64,000 nt of DNA from Sipunculus nudus (taxonomy: Eukaryota; Annelida; Sipuncula; Golfingiida; Sipunculidae): NCBI GenBank assembly GCA_026874595.1, contig CM049313.1, forward strand, positions 15,809,508 through 15,873,507. Reading direction: 5' to 3'. A program made the position numbers and the translations under genes. Shown here piece by piece: positions 12,141 to 26,114 of this stretch. A model generated the notes under the pieces. That model saw only the letters and a program-made list of their open reading frames with translations, ran no database searches and was not told the origin of the DNA. Numbering within the stretch: the stretch's first letter is position 1; every line of letters begins with the position of its first letter.

Positions 12141-15100
12141 CTTGTGACAATCTTGTGACACACTCCCTTTATGCTTGCTTGTAAATTTGCTAGGGAAAGT
12201 CTATGCCATGTTTGTGACAATCTTGTGACAGTGACAATCTTGAGACACACACCCTTTATAATTGCTTGTAAAATTGCTTGGGAAAGTCTATGCCATGTTT
12301 GTGACAATCTTGTGACAGTGACAATCTTGTGACACACACCCTTTATACTTGCTTGTAAATTTGCTTAGGAAAGTCTGTGCCATGTTTGTGACAATCTTGT
12401 GACAGTGACAATCTTGTGACACACACCCTTTATACTTGCTTGTAAATTTGTTTGGGAAAGTCTATGCCATGTTTGTGACAATCTTGTGACAATCTTGTGA
12501 CACACTCCCTTTATGCTTGCTTGTAAATTTGCTAGGGAAAGTCTATGCCATGTTTGTGACAATCTTGTGACAGTGACAATCTTGAGACACACACCCTTTA
12601 TAATTGCTTGTAAAATTGCTTGGGAAAGTCTATGCCATGTTTGTGACAATCTTGTGACAGTGACAATCTTGTGACACACACCCTTTATACTTGCTTGTAA
12701 ATTTGCTTAGGAAAGTCTGTGCCATGTTTGTGACAATCTTGTGACAGTGACAATCTTGTGACACACACCCTTTATACTTGCTTGTAAATTTGTTTGGGAA
12801 AGTCTATGTCATGTTTGTGACAATCTTGTGACAATCTTGTGACACTCTCCCTTTATGCTTGCTGGTAAATTTGCTTGGGAAAGTCTATGCCATGTTTCTG
12901 ACAATCTCGTGACAGTGACAATCTTGTGACACATACCCTTTATACTTGATGGTAAATTTGCTTGGGACAGTCTATGCCATGTTTGTGACAATCTTGTGAC
13001 AGTGACAATCTTGTGACACACACCCTTTATACTTGCTTGTAAATTTGCTTGGGACAGTCTATGCCATGTTTGTGACAATCTTGTGACAGTGACAATCTTG
13101 TGACACACACCCTTTATACTTGCTTGTAAATTTGCTTAGGAAAGTCTGTGCCATGTTTGTGACAATCTTGTGACAGTGACAATCTTGTGACACACACCCT
13201 TTATACTTGCTTGTAAATTTGTTTGGGAAAGTCTATGCCACGTTTGTGACAATCTTGTGACAGTGACAATCTTGCGACACACTCCCTTTATGCTTGCTTG
13301 TAAATTTGCTTGGGAAAGTCTATGCCATGTTTGTGACAATCTTGTGACAGTGACAATCTTGTGACACACACCCTTTATAATTGCTTGTAAAATTGCTTGG
13401 TAAAGTCTATGCCATGTTTGTGACAATCTTGTGACAGTGACAATCTTGTGACACACACCCTTTAGACTTGCTTGTAAATTTGCTTAGGAAAGTCTGTGCC
13501 ATGTTTGTGACAATCTTGTGACAGTGACAATCTTGTGACACACACCCTTTATACTTGCTTGTAAATTTGTTTGGGAAAGTCTATGTCATGTTTGTGACAA
13601 TCTTGTGACAATCTTGTGACACACTCCCTTTATGCTTGCTGGTAAATTTGCTTGGGAAAGTCTATGCCATGTTTGTGACAATCTTGTGACAGTGACAATC
13701 TTGTGACACACACCCTTTTACTTGCTTGTAAATTTGCTCAGGAAAGTCTGTGCCATGTTTGTGACAATCTTGTGACACACTCCCTTTATGCTTGCTGGTG
13801 AATTTGCTTGGGAAAGTCTATGCCATGTTTGTGACAATCTTGCGACAGTGACAATCTTGTGACACACACCCTTTATACTTGATGGTAAATTTGCTTGGGA
13901 CAGTCTATGCCATGTTTGTGACAATCTTGTGACAGTGACAATCTTGTGACACACACCCTTTATACTTGCTTGTAAATTTGCTTAGGAAAGTCTGTGCCAT
14001 GTTTGTGACAATCTTGTGACAGTGACAATCTTGTGACACACACCCTTTATACTTGCTTGTAAATTTGTTTGGGAAAGTCTATGCCACGTTTGTGACAATC
14101 TTGTGACAGTGACAATCTTGCGACACACTCCCTTTATGCTTGCTTGTAAATTTGCTTGGGAAAGTCTATGCCATGTTTGTGACAATCTTGTGACAGTGTC
14201 AATCTTGTGACACACACCCTTTATAATTGCTTGTAAAATTGCTTGGTAAAGTCTATGCCATGTTTGTGACAATCTTGTGACAGTGACAATCTTGTGACAC
14301 ACACCCTTTAGACTTGCTTGTAAATTTTCTTAGGAAAGTCTGTGCCATGTTTGTGACAATCTTGTGACAGTGACAATCTTGTGACACACCCTTTATACTT
14401 GCTTGTAAATTTGTTTGGAAAAGTCTATGTCATGTTTGTGACAATCTTGTGACAATCTTGTGACACACTCCCTTTATGCTTGCTGGTAAATTTGCTTGGG
14501 AAAGTCTATGCCATGTTTGTGACAATCTTGTGACAGTGACAATCTTGTGACACACACCCTTTTACTTGCTTGTAAATTTGCTCAGGAAAGTCTGTGCCAT
14601 GTTTGTGACAATCTTGTGACACACTCCCTTTATGCTTGCTGGTGAATTTGCTTGGGAAAGTCTATGCCATGTTTGTGACAATCTTGCGACAGTGACAATC
14701 TTGTGACACACACCCTTTATATTTGCTTGTAAATTTGCTTGGGACAGTCTATGCCATGTTTGTGACAATCTTGTGACAGTGACAATCTTGTGACACACAC
14801 CCTTTATACTTGCTTGTAAATTTTCATGGGAAAGTCTGTGCCATGTTTGTGACAATCTTGTGACATGCAGTGACAATCTTGTGACACACACCCTTTATAA
14901 TTGCTTGTAAAATTGCTTAGGAAAGTCTATGCCATGTTTGTGACAATCTTGTGACAGTGACAATCTTGTGACACACACCCTTTAGACTTGCTTGTAAATT
15001 TGCTTAGGAAAGTCTGTGCCATGTTTGTGACAATCTTGTGACAGTGACAATCTTGTGACACACACCCTTTATACTTGCTTGTAAATTTGTTTTGTAAAGT

Positions 15101-18100
15101 CTATGCCATTTTTGTGACAATCTTGTGACACACTCCCTTAATAATTGCTTGTAAATTTGCTTAGGAAAGTCTGTGCCATGTTTGTGACAATCTTGTGACA
15201 GTGACAATCTTGTGACACACACCCTTTATACTTGCTTGTAAATTTGCTTAGGAAAGTCTGTGCCATGTTTGTGACAATCTTGTGACAGTGACAATCTTCT
15301 GACACACACCCTTTATACTTGCTTGTAAATTTGCTTAGGAAAGTCTGTGCCATGTTTGTGACAATCTTGTGACAGTGACAATCTTGTGACACACACCCTT
15401 TATACTCGCTTGTAAATTTGTTTGGGAAAGTCTATGCCATGTTTGTGACAATCTTGTGACAATCTTGTGACACACACCCTTTATACTTGCTTGTAAATTT
15501 GTTTGGGAAAGTCTATGCCATGTTTCTGACAATCTTGTGACAGTGACAATCTTGTGACACACTCCCTTTATGCTTGCTGGTGAATTTGCTTGGGAAAGTC
15601 TATGCCATGTTTGTGACAATCTTGCGACAGTGACAATCTTGTGACACACACCCTTTATACTTGATGGTAAATTTGCTTGGGACAGTCTATGCCATGTTTG
15701 TGACAATCTTGTGACAGTGACAATCTTGTGACACACACCCTTTATACTTGCTTGTAAATTTGCTTAGGAAAGTCTGTGCCATGTTTGTGACAATCTTGTG
15801 ACAGTGACAATCTTGTGACACACACCCTTTATACTTGCTTGTAAATTTGTTTGGGAAAGTCTATGCCACGTTTGTGACAATCTTGTGACAGTGACAATCT
15901 TGTGACACACTCCCTTTATACTTGCTTGTAAATTTGCTTGGGACAGTCTATGCCATATTTATGACAATCTTGCGAAAGTGACAATCTTGTGACACACACC
16001 CTTCATACTTGCTTGTAAATTTGCCTCGGAAAGTCTATGCCATGTTTGTGACAATCTTGTGACAATCTTGTGACACACTCCCTTTATGCTTGCTTGTAAA
16101 TTTGCTCGGGACAGTCTATGCCATGTTTGTGAGAATCTTGTGACAGTGCCAATCTTGTGACACACACCCTTTATACTTGCTAGTAAATTTTCATGGGAAA
16201 GTCTGTGCCATGTTTGTGACAATCTTGTGACAGTGACAATCTTGTGACACACACCCTTTATACTTGCTTGTAAATTTGTTTGGGAAAGTCTATGCCATGT
16301 TTGTGACAATCTTGTGACGATCTTGTGACACACTCCCTTCATGCTTGCTTGTAAATTTGCTTGGGAAAGTCTATGCCATGTTTGTGACAATCTTGTGACA
16401 GTTACAATCTTGCGACACACACCCTTTATACTTGGTTTTAAATTTGCTTAGGAAAGTCTGTGCCATGTTTGTGACAATCTTGTGACAGTGACAATCTTGT
16501 GACACACACCCTTTATACTTGCTTGTAAATTTGTTTGGAAAAGTCTATGCCATGTTTGTGACAATCTTGTGACAGTGACAATCTTGTGACACACACCCTT
16601 TATACTTGCTTGTAAATTTGTTTGGGAAAGTCTATGCCATGTTTGTGACAATCTTGTGACACACTCCCTTTATGCTTGCTTGTAAATTTGCTAGGGAAAG
16701 TCTATGCCATGTTTGTGACAATCTTGTGACAGTGACAATCTTGAGACACACACCCTTTATAATTGCTTGTAAAATTGCTTGGGAAAGTCTATGCCATGTT
16801 TGTGACAATCTTGTGACAGTGACAATCTTGTGACACACACCCTTTATACTTGCTTGTAAATTTGCTTAGGAAAGTCTGTGCCATGTTTGTGACAATCTTG
16901 TGACAGTGACAATCTTGTGACACACACCCTTTATAATTGCTTGTAAAATTGCTTGGTAAAGTCTATGCCATGTTTGTGACAATCTTGTGACAGTGACAAT
17001 CTTGTGACACACACCCTTTAGACTTGCTTGTAAATTTGCTTAGGAAAGTCTGTGCCATGTTTGTGACAATCTTGTGACAGTGACAATCTTGTGACACACA
17101 CCCTTTATACTTGCTTGTAAATTTGTTTGGGAAAGTCTATGTCATGTTTGTGACAATCTTGTGACAATCTTGTGACACACTCCCTTTATGCTTGCTGGTA
17201 AATTTGCTTGGGAAAGTCTATGCCATGTTTGTGACAATCTTGTGACAGTGACAATCTTGTGACACACACCCTTTTACTTGCTTGTAAATTTGCTCAGGAA
17301 AGTCTGTGCCATGTTTGTGACAATCTTGTGACACACTCCCTTTATGCTTGCTGGTGAATTTGCTTGGGAAAGTCTATGCCATGTTTGTGACAATCTTGCG
17401 AGAGTGACAATCTTGTGACACACACCCTTTATACTTGATGGTAAATTTGCTTGGGACAGTCTATGCCATGTTTGTGACAATCTTGTGACAGTGACAATCT
17501 TGTGACACACACCCTTTATACTTGCTTGTAAATTTGCTTAGGAAAGTCTGTGCCATGTTTGTGACAATCTTGTGACAGTGACAATCTTGTGACACACACC
17601 CTTTATACTTGCTTGTAAATTTGTTTGGGAAAGTCTATGCCACGTTTGTGACAATCTTGTGACAGTGACAATCTTGTGACACACTCCCTTTATACTTGCT
17701 TGTAAATTTGCTTGGGACAGTCTATGCCATATTTATGACAATCTTGCGAAAGTGACAATCTTGTGACACACACCCTTCATACTTGCTTGTAAATTTGCCT
17801 CGGAAAGTCTATGCCATGTTTGTGACAATCTTGTGACAATCTTGTGACACACTCCCTTTATGCTTGCTTGTAAATTTGCTCGGGACAGTCTATGCCATGT
17901 TTGTGAGAATCTTGTGACAGTGCCAATCTTGTGACACACACCCTTTATACTTGCTAGTAAATTTTCATGGGAAAGTCTGTGCCATGTTTGTGACAATCTT
18001 GTGACAGTGACAATCTTGTGACACACACCCTTTATACTTGCTTGTAAATTTGTTTGGGAAAGTCTATGCCATGTTTGTGACAATCTTGTGACGATCTTGT

Positions 18101-21100
18101 GACACACTCCCTTCATGCTTGCTTGTAAATTTGCTTGGGAAAGTCTATGCCATGTTTGTGACAATCTTGTGACAGTTACAATCTTGCGACACACACCCTT
18201 TATACTTGGTTGTAAATTTGCTTAGGAAAGTCTGTGCCATGTTTGTGACAATCTTGTGACAGTGACAATCTTGTGACACACACCCTTTATACTTGCTTGT
18301 AAATTTGTTTGGAAAAGTCTATGCCATGTTTGTGACAATCTTGTGACAGTGACAATCTTGTGACACACACCCTTTATACTTGCTTGTAAATTTGTTTGGG
18401 AAAGTCTATGCCATGTTTGTGACAATCTTGTGACAATCTTGTGACACACTCCCTTTATGCTTGCTTGTAAATTTGCTAGGGAAAGTCTATGCCATGTTTG
18501 TGACAATCTTGTGACAGTGACAATCTTGAGACACACACCCTTTATAATTGCTTGTAAAATTGCTTGGGAAAGTCTATGCCATGTTTGTGACAATCTTGTG
18601 ACAGTGACAATCTTGTGACACACACCCTTTATACTTGCTTGTAAATTTGCTTAGGAAAGTCTGTGCCATGTTTGTGACAATCTTGTGACAGTGACAATCT
18701 TGTGACACACACCCTTTATACTTGCTTGTAAATTTGTTTGGGAAAGTCTATGCCATGTTTGTGACAATCTTGTGACAATCTTGTGACACACTCCCTTTAT
18801 GCTTGCTTGTAAATTTGCTAGGGAAAGTCTATGCCATGTTTGTGACAATCTTGTGACAGTGACAATCTTGAGACACACACCCTTTATAATTGCTTGTAAA
18901 ATTGCTTGGGAAAGTCTATGCCATGTTTGTGACAATCTTGTGACAGTGACAATCTTGTGACACACACCCTTTATACTTGCTTGTAAATTTGCTTAGGAAA
19001 GTCTGTGCCATGTTTGTGACAATCTTGTGACAGTGACAATCTTGTGACACACACCCTTTATACTTGCTTGTAAATTTGTTTGGGAAAGTCTATGTCATGT
19101 TTGTGACAATCTTGTGACAATCTTGTGACACTCTCCCTTTATGCTTGCTGGTAAATTTGCTTGGGAAAGTCTATGCCATGTTTCTGACAATCTCGTGACA
19201 GTGACAATCTTGTGACACATACCCTTTATACTTGATGGTAAATTTGCTTGGGACAGTCTATGCCATGTTTGTGACAATCTTGTGACAGTGACAATCTTGT
19301 GACACACACCCTTTATACTTGCTTGTAAATTTGCTTGGGACAGTCTATGCCATGTTTGTGACAATCTTGTGACAGTGACAATCTTGTGACACACACCCTT
19401 TATACTTGCTTGTAAATTTGCTTAGGAAAGTCTGTGCCATGTTTGTGACAATCTTGTGACAGTGACAATCTTGTGACACACACCCTTTATACTTGCTTGT
19501 AAATTTGTTTGGGAAAGTCTATGCCACGTTTGTGACAATCTTGTGACAGTGACAATCTTGCGACACACTCCCTTTATGCTTGCTTGTAAATTTGCTTGGG
19601 AAAGTCTATGCCATGTTTGTGACAATCTTGTGACAGTGACAATCTTGTGACACACACCCTTTATAATTGCTTGTAAAATTGCTTGGTAAAGTCTATGCCA
19701 TGTTTGTGACAATCTTGTGACAGTGACAATCTTGTGACACACACCCTTTAGACTTGCTTGTAAATTTGCTTAGGAAAGTCTGTGCCATGTTTGTGACAAT
19801 CTTGTGACAGTGACAATCTTGTGACACACACCCTTTATACTTGCTTGTAAATTTGTTTGGGAAAGTCTATGTCATGTTTGTGACAATCTTGTGACAATCT
19901 TGTGACACACTCCCTTTATGCTTGCTGGTAAATTTGCTTGGGAAAGTCTATGCCATGTTTGTGACAATCTTGTGACAGTGACAATCTTGTGACACACACC
20001 CTTTTACTTGCTTGTAAATTTGCTCAGGAAAGTCTGTGCCATGTTTGTGACAATCTTGTGACACACTCCCTTTATGCTTGCTGGTGAATTTGCTTGGGAA
20101 AGTCTATGCCATGTTTGTGACAATCTTGCGACAGTGACAATCTTGTGACACACACCCTTTATACTTGATGGTAAATTTGCTTGGGACAGTCTATGCCATG
20201 TTTGTGACAATCTTGTGACAGTGACAATCTTGTGACACACACCCTTTATACTTGCTTGTAAATTTGCTTAGGAAAGTCTGTGCCATGTTTGTGACAATCT
20301 TGTGACAGTGACAATCTTGTGACACACACCCTTTATACTTGCTTGTAAATTTGTTTGGGAAAGTCTATGCCACGTTTGTGACAATCTTGTGACAGTGACA
20401 ATCTTGCGACACACTCCCTTTATGCTTGCTTGTAAATTTGCTTGGGAAAGTCTATGCCATGTTTGTGACAATCTTGTGACAGTGTCAATCTTGTGACACA
20501 CACCCTTTATAATTGCTTGTAAAATTGCTTGGTAAAGTCTATGCCATGTTTGTGACAATCTTGTGACAGTGACAATCTTGTGACACACACCCTTTAGACT
20601 TGCTTGTAAATTTTCTTAGGAAAGTCTGTGCCATGTTTGTGACAATCTTGTGACAGTGACAATCTTGTGACACACCCTTTATACTTGCTTGTAAATTTGT
20701 TTGGAAAAGTCTATGTCATGTTTGTGACAATCTTGTGACAATCTTGTGACACACTCCCTTTATGCTTGCTGGTAAATTTGCTTGGGAAAGTCTATGCCAT
20801 GTTTGTGACAATCTTGTGACAGTGACAATCTTGTGACACACACCCTTTTACTTGCTTGTAAATTTGCTCAGGAAAGTCTGTGCCATGTTTGTGACAATCT
20901 TGTGACACACTCCCTTTATGCTTGCTGGTGAATTTGCTTGGGAAAGTCTATGCCATGTTTGTGACAATCTTGCGACAGTGACAATCTTGTGACACACACC
21001 CTTTATATTTGCTTGTAAATTTGCTTGGGACAGTCTATGCCATGTTTGTGACAATCTTGTGACAGTGACAATCTTGTGACACACACCCTTTATACTTGCT

Positions 21101-21856
21101 TGTAAATTTTCATGGGAAAGTCTGTGCCATGTTTGTGACAATCTTGTGACATGCAGTGACAATCTTGTGACACACACCCTTTATAATTGCTTGTAAAATT
21201 GCTTAGGAAAGTCTATGCCATGTTTGTGACAATCTTGTGACAGTGACAATCTTGTGACGCACACCCTTTAGACTTGCTTGTAAATTTGCTTAGGAAAGTC
21301 TGTGCCATGTTTGTGACAATCTTGTGACAGTGACAATCTTGTGACACACACCCTTTATACTTGCTTGTAAATTTGTTTTGTAAAGTCTATGCCATTTTTG
21401 TGACAATCTTGTGACACACTCCCTTAATAATTGCTTGTAAATTTGCTTAGGAAAGTCTGTGCCATGTTTGTGACAATCTTGTGACAGTGACAATCTTGTG
21501 ACACACACCCTTTATACTTGCTTGTAAATTTGCTTAGGAAAGTCTGTGCCATGTTTGTGACAATCTTGTGACAGTGACAATCTTCTGACACACACCCTTT
21601 ATACTTGCTTGTAAATTTGCTTAGGAAAGTCTGTGCCATGTTTGTGACAATCTTGTGACAGTGACAATCTTGTGACACACACCCTTTATACTCGCTTGTA
21701 AATTTGTTTGGGAAAGTCTATGCCATGTTTGTGACAATCTTGTGACAATCTTGTGACACACACCCTTTATACTTGCTTGTAAATTTGTTTGGGAAAGTCT
21801 ATGCCATGTTTCTGACAATCTTGTGACAGTGACAATCTTGTGACACACTCCCTTTA
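9257..21856. repeat. 6,286-bp tandem segmental duplication within satellite
   Basis: Every variant landmark between about 9,257 and 15,542 recurs exactly 6,286 bp later, for example 9,673 to 15,959, 12,809 to 19,095 and 15,004 to 21,290. Similarity ends near 21,856, where CCCTTTATGCTTG is replaced by CCCTTTAGAATTG. The copies are almost identical; the only difference noticed is GACACACACC (14,957 region) against GACGCACACC (about 21,256). This points to a very recent unequal exchange, or to an assembly duplication. Confidence 0.85.
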
Positions 21857-22335
21857 GAATTGCTTGTAAAATTGCTTGGGAAAGTCTATGCTATGTTTGT
21901 GACAATCTTGTGACAGTGACAATCTTGTGACACACACCCTTGATACTTGCTGGTAAATTTGCTTAGGAAAGTCTGTGCCATGTTTGTGACAATCTTGTGA
22001 CAGTGACAATCTTGTGACACACACCCTTTATACTTGCTTGTAAATTTGTTTGGGAAAGTCTATGCCATGTTTGTGACAATCTTGTGACAATCTTGTGACA
22101 CACTCCCTTAATGCTTGCTGGTAAATTTGCTTGGGAAAGTCTATGCCATGTTTGTGACAATCTTGTGACAGTGACAATCTTGTGACACACACCCTTTATA
22201 CTTGCTTGAAAATTTGTTTGGGAAAGTCTATGCCATGTTTATGACAATCTTATGACAATCTTGTGACACACTCCCTTTATGCTTGCTGGTGAATTTGCTT
22301 GGGAAAGTCTATGCCATGTTTGTGACAATCTTGTT

Positions 22336-25300
22336 AGTGTTTGTCACTCTTTAACATATCCTATATATGTGATACGGGTTACCCTAACCCTTCTGGCATG
22401 AATACTCCAGTAAGTGTTTGTCACTAATATTAATATATGCTATAGCAAGGATATGGGTTACCTATCCATTTGGTCATAAAATATTCCAGTAAGTGTTTGT
22501 CCCTTTTAATATTTGGTATATCCGATATACGGATTACCCTAACCCTTTGGGCATGAAATCCTCCCGTAAATTTATGTCAATATTAATGTTTGGTATATTG
22601 GAGATACGGGTTACCCTAACCCTTCGGGCAGGAAATACTCCAGTAAGTGTTTGTCACTCTTAATATATACTATATCTGTGATACGGGTTACCCTAACCCT
22701 TCAGGCATGGAAATCTCCAGTAAGTGTTTCTCACTATTAATATTATTATTCGTATATCCAAGATACGGGTTACCATAAGCCTTCGGACGTGAAATACTCC
22801 AGTAATTGTATGTCACTATTAATATATGCTTAATCTGGGATACGGGTTACCCTAACGCTACCTAATGGAAATACTCCAGTTAGTGTTTGTCACTGTTGAA
22901 ATGTGCTATATCTGGTTTACAGGTTACCCTACCCTTTGGGCATGAAATACTCCAGTAAGTGTTTGTTACTTTGAATATTTGGTATATCTTGGATACGGGT
23001 TACCCTTCAGGTATGAAAAACTCCAGTATGTATTTGTCACTATTAATATGTGCTATATCTGGAATACGGGTAACCCTAACCCTTCGGGCATAAAATAACC
23101 AGTAAGTGTTAGTCACTAATAAATATATCGTAAATGCAAGATACGGGTTACCATAAATCTTTGGACATGAAAACTCCAGATTTTGTTTGTCACTATTAAT
23201 ATGCGCTAAATCTGGGATACGAGATACCCTAACCCGATGGGCATGAAATCTGTCGTGTTTGTCACTTTTAATATGAGGTATATCCAAAAACGGGTTACCC
23301 TAACCCTTCGGGCATGAAATACTCCAGTAAGTGTTTGTCACTCTTAATATATACTATATCTGTGATAGGGGTTACCCTAACCCTTCAGGCATGTAAAACT
23401 CCAGTAAGTGTTTCTCACTATTAATATTAATATTCGTATATCCAGGATACCGGTTACCGTAAGCCTTCGGACATGAAATACTCCAATAATTGTTTGTCAC
23501 TATTAAGATGTGCTAAATCTGGGATACGGGTTACCCTAACCCTACCTACAGGAAATACTCAAGTTAGTGTTTGTCACTAATATTAATATATGCTAAAGCC
23601 AGGATATGGGTAACCTATCCGTTTGGTCATAAAATATTTCAGTAAGTATTTGTCCCTTTTCATATTTGGTATATCCCGTATACGGATTACCCTAACCCTT
23701 CGGGCATGAAATCCTCTCGTAAGTTTTTTGTCAATATTAATATATACTATATCTCTCATACGGGTTACCCTAACCCTTCGGGCATGAAATACTCCAGTAA
23801 GTGTTTTTCACTCTTAATATATACTATATCTCTCATACGGGTTACCCTAACCCTTCATGCATGGAAATCTCCAGTAAGTGTTTCTCACTATTAATATTAA
23901 TTTTCGTATATCCAGGATACGGGTTACCGTAAGCCTTCGGACATGAAATACTCCAGTAAGTGTTTTTTACTTTGAATATTTGGTATATCTGGGATACGGG
24001 TTACCCTTCAGGTACGAAAAACTCCAGTATGTATTTGTCACTATTAATATGTGCAATACCCAGTATACGAGTTACCCTAACCCTTCGGGCATGAAATAAC
24101 CAGAAAGTGTTAGTCACTAATAAATATATCGTAAATGCAATATACGGGTTACCGTAAATCTTTGGACATGAAAACTCCAGATTTTGTTTGTCACTATTAA
24201 TATGCGCTAAATCTGGGATTCGAGATACCCTAACCCGATGGACATGAAATCTGTCGTGTTTGTCACTATTAATATAAGGTATATCCAAAAACGGGTTACC
24301 CTAACCCTTCGGGAATGAAATACTCCAGTAAGTGTTTGTCACTCTTAATATATACTATATCTGTGATACGGGTTACCCTAACCCTTCAGGAATGGAAAAC
24401 TCCAGTAAGTGTTTCTCACTATTAATATTAATATTCGTATATCCATGATACGGGTTACCGTAAGCCTTCGGACCTGAAATTCTCCAATAATTGTTTGTCA
24501 CTATTAATATGTGCAAAATCTTAGATACGGGTTACCCTAACCCTACCTACAGGAAATATTCCAGTTAGTGTTTGTCGCTGTTTAAAATGTGCTATATCCG
24601 GTATATGGGTTACCCTAACCCTTCGGGCATGAAATAACCAGTAAGTGTAAGTCACTAATAAATATATCATAAATGCAAGATACGGGTGACCGTAAATCTT
24701 TGGACATGAAAACTCCAGATTTTGTTTGTCACTATTAATATGCGCTAAATCTGGGATACGAGATACCCTAACCCGATCGGCATGAAATCCTTGGTTTGTC
24801 ACTATTAATAAAAGGTATATCCGAAAACGGGTAACCCTAACCCTTCGGGCATGAATACTCAAGTAAGTTTTTGTCACTAATATTAATATATGCTATAGCC
24901 AGGATATGGGTTACCTATCCATTTGGTCATAAAATATTCCAGTAAGTGTTTGTCCCTTTTAATATTTGGTATATCCGGTATACGGAAAACCCTAACCCTT
25001 TGGGCATGAAATCCTCCCGTAAATTTTTGTCAATATTAATGTTTGGTATATTGGAGATACGGGTTACCCTAACCTTTCGGGCATGAAATACTCCAGTAAG
25101 TGTTTGTCACTCTTAATATATACTATATCTGTGATACGGGTTACCCTAACCCTTCAGGCATGGAAAACTCCAGTAAGCGTTTCTCACTATTAATATTAAT
25201 ATTTGTATATCCATGATACTGGTTACCGTAAGCCTTCGAACATGAAATACTCCAATAGTTGCTTGTCACTATTAATATGTGCTAAATCTTGGATACAAGT

Positions 25301-26108
25301 TACCCTAACCCTACCTACAGGATATATTCCAGTTAGTGTTTGTCACTGTTTAAAATGTGCTATATCTGGTATACAGGTTACCCTAACCCTTTGGGCATGA
25401 AATACTCCAGTAAGTGTTTGTTACTTTGAATATTTGGTATATCTTGGATACGGGTTACCCTTCAGGTGTGAAAAACTCTAGTATGTATTTGTCACTATTA
25501 ATATGTGCTATATCCGGAATATGGGTTACCCTAACCCTTCGGGCATAAAATAACCAGTAAGTGTTAGTCACTAATAAATATATCATAAATGCAAGATACG
25601 GGTTACAGTAAATCTTTGGGCATGAAAACTCCAGATTTTGTTTGTCACTATTAATATGCGCTAAATCTGGAATACGAGATCCCTTAACCCGATGGGCATG
25701 AAATCTGTCGTGTTTGTCACTATTAATATAAGGTATATCCAAAAACGGGTAACCCTAACCCTTCGGGCATGAAATACTCCAGTAAGTGTTTGTCCCTTTT
25801 AATATATGCTATATATGTGATACGGGTTACCCTAACCCTTCAAGCATAAATACTCCAGTCAGTGTTTGTCACTAATATTAATATATCCTATAGCCAGGAT
25901 ATGGGTTACCTATCCATTCGGGCATGAAATCCTCCCGAACATTTTTGTCAATATTAATGTTTGGTATATAGGAGATACGGGTTACCCCAACCCTTCGGGC
26001 ATGAAATACTCCAGTAAGTGTTTGTCACTCTTAATATATACTATATCTGTGATACGGGTTACCCTAACCCTTCAGGCATGGAAAACTCCAGTTAGTGTTT
26101 CTCACTAT
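22336..26108 (+). repeat. 77-bp satellite array with telomere-like words (about 49 units)
   Basis: Successive GGGTTA words are spaced 76-82 bp, most often 77. The unit reads roughly GGGTTACCCTAACCC, TTCGGGCATGAAATACTCC, AGTAAGTGTTTGTCACT and TTAATATATGCTATATC. The first block is an inverted repeat (GGGTTA, loop CCC, TAACCC), and AACCCTTCGGGC adds a second small stem. Units are more diverged than in the 87-bp array. All units lie in one orientation and form the centre between the two inverted 87-bp arms. Confidence 0.93.
23000..25755. repeat. Higher-order repeats in the 77-bp array
   Basis: A distinctive run of four variant monomers occurs at about 23,000-23,300, 24,001-24,300 and 25,455-25,755, with a partial copy near 24,610-24,840. 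It carries the landmarks TTCAGGTATGAAAAACTCC, AATAACCAG, AATCTTTGGACATG and GAGATACCCTAACCCGATGG. Spacings are 1,001 bp (13 x 77) and 1,454 bp. This indicates block duplication rather than purely local slippage. Confidence 0.75.
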
Positions 26109-26114
26109 TAAGAT

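Larger units (their letters stand above)
6915..22333 (-). repeat. 87-bp satellite array, left arm (about 180 units)
   Basis: Head-to-tail units of 87 bp share a core containing CTTGTAAATTTG, a GTCTATGCCATG-like word and two copies of GACAATCTTGTGAC separated by AG. Length variants of 81 bp (loss of 6 bp) and 70 bp (loss of 17 bp) arise inside this doubled GACAATCTTGTGAC block, consistent with slippage. Because 87 and 81 are multiples of three and the unit lacks stops in one minus-strand frame, the array gives long repetitive open frames of 29- or 27-residue periods. These look incidental. The strand given is the orientation that yields the open frame; the right arm has the opposite orientation. 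Confidence 0.95.

Noticed and set aside
6915-22333. CRISPR-like array
   Set aside because: The whole unit repeats with no unique spacers, the setting is eukaryotic and there are no cas genes.
22336-26108. True telomere or interstitial (TTAGGG)n block
   Set aside because: The telomere-like word occurs once per 77-bp unit, not as contiguous hexamers.
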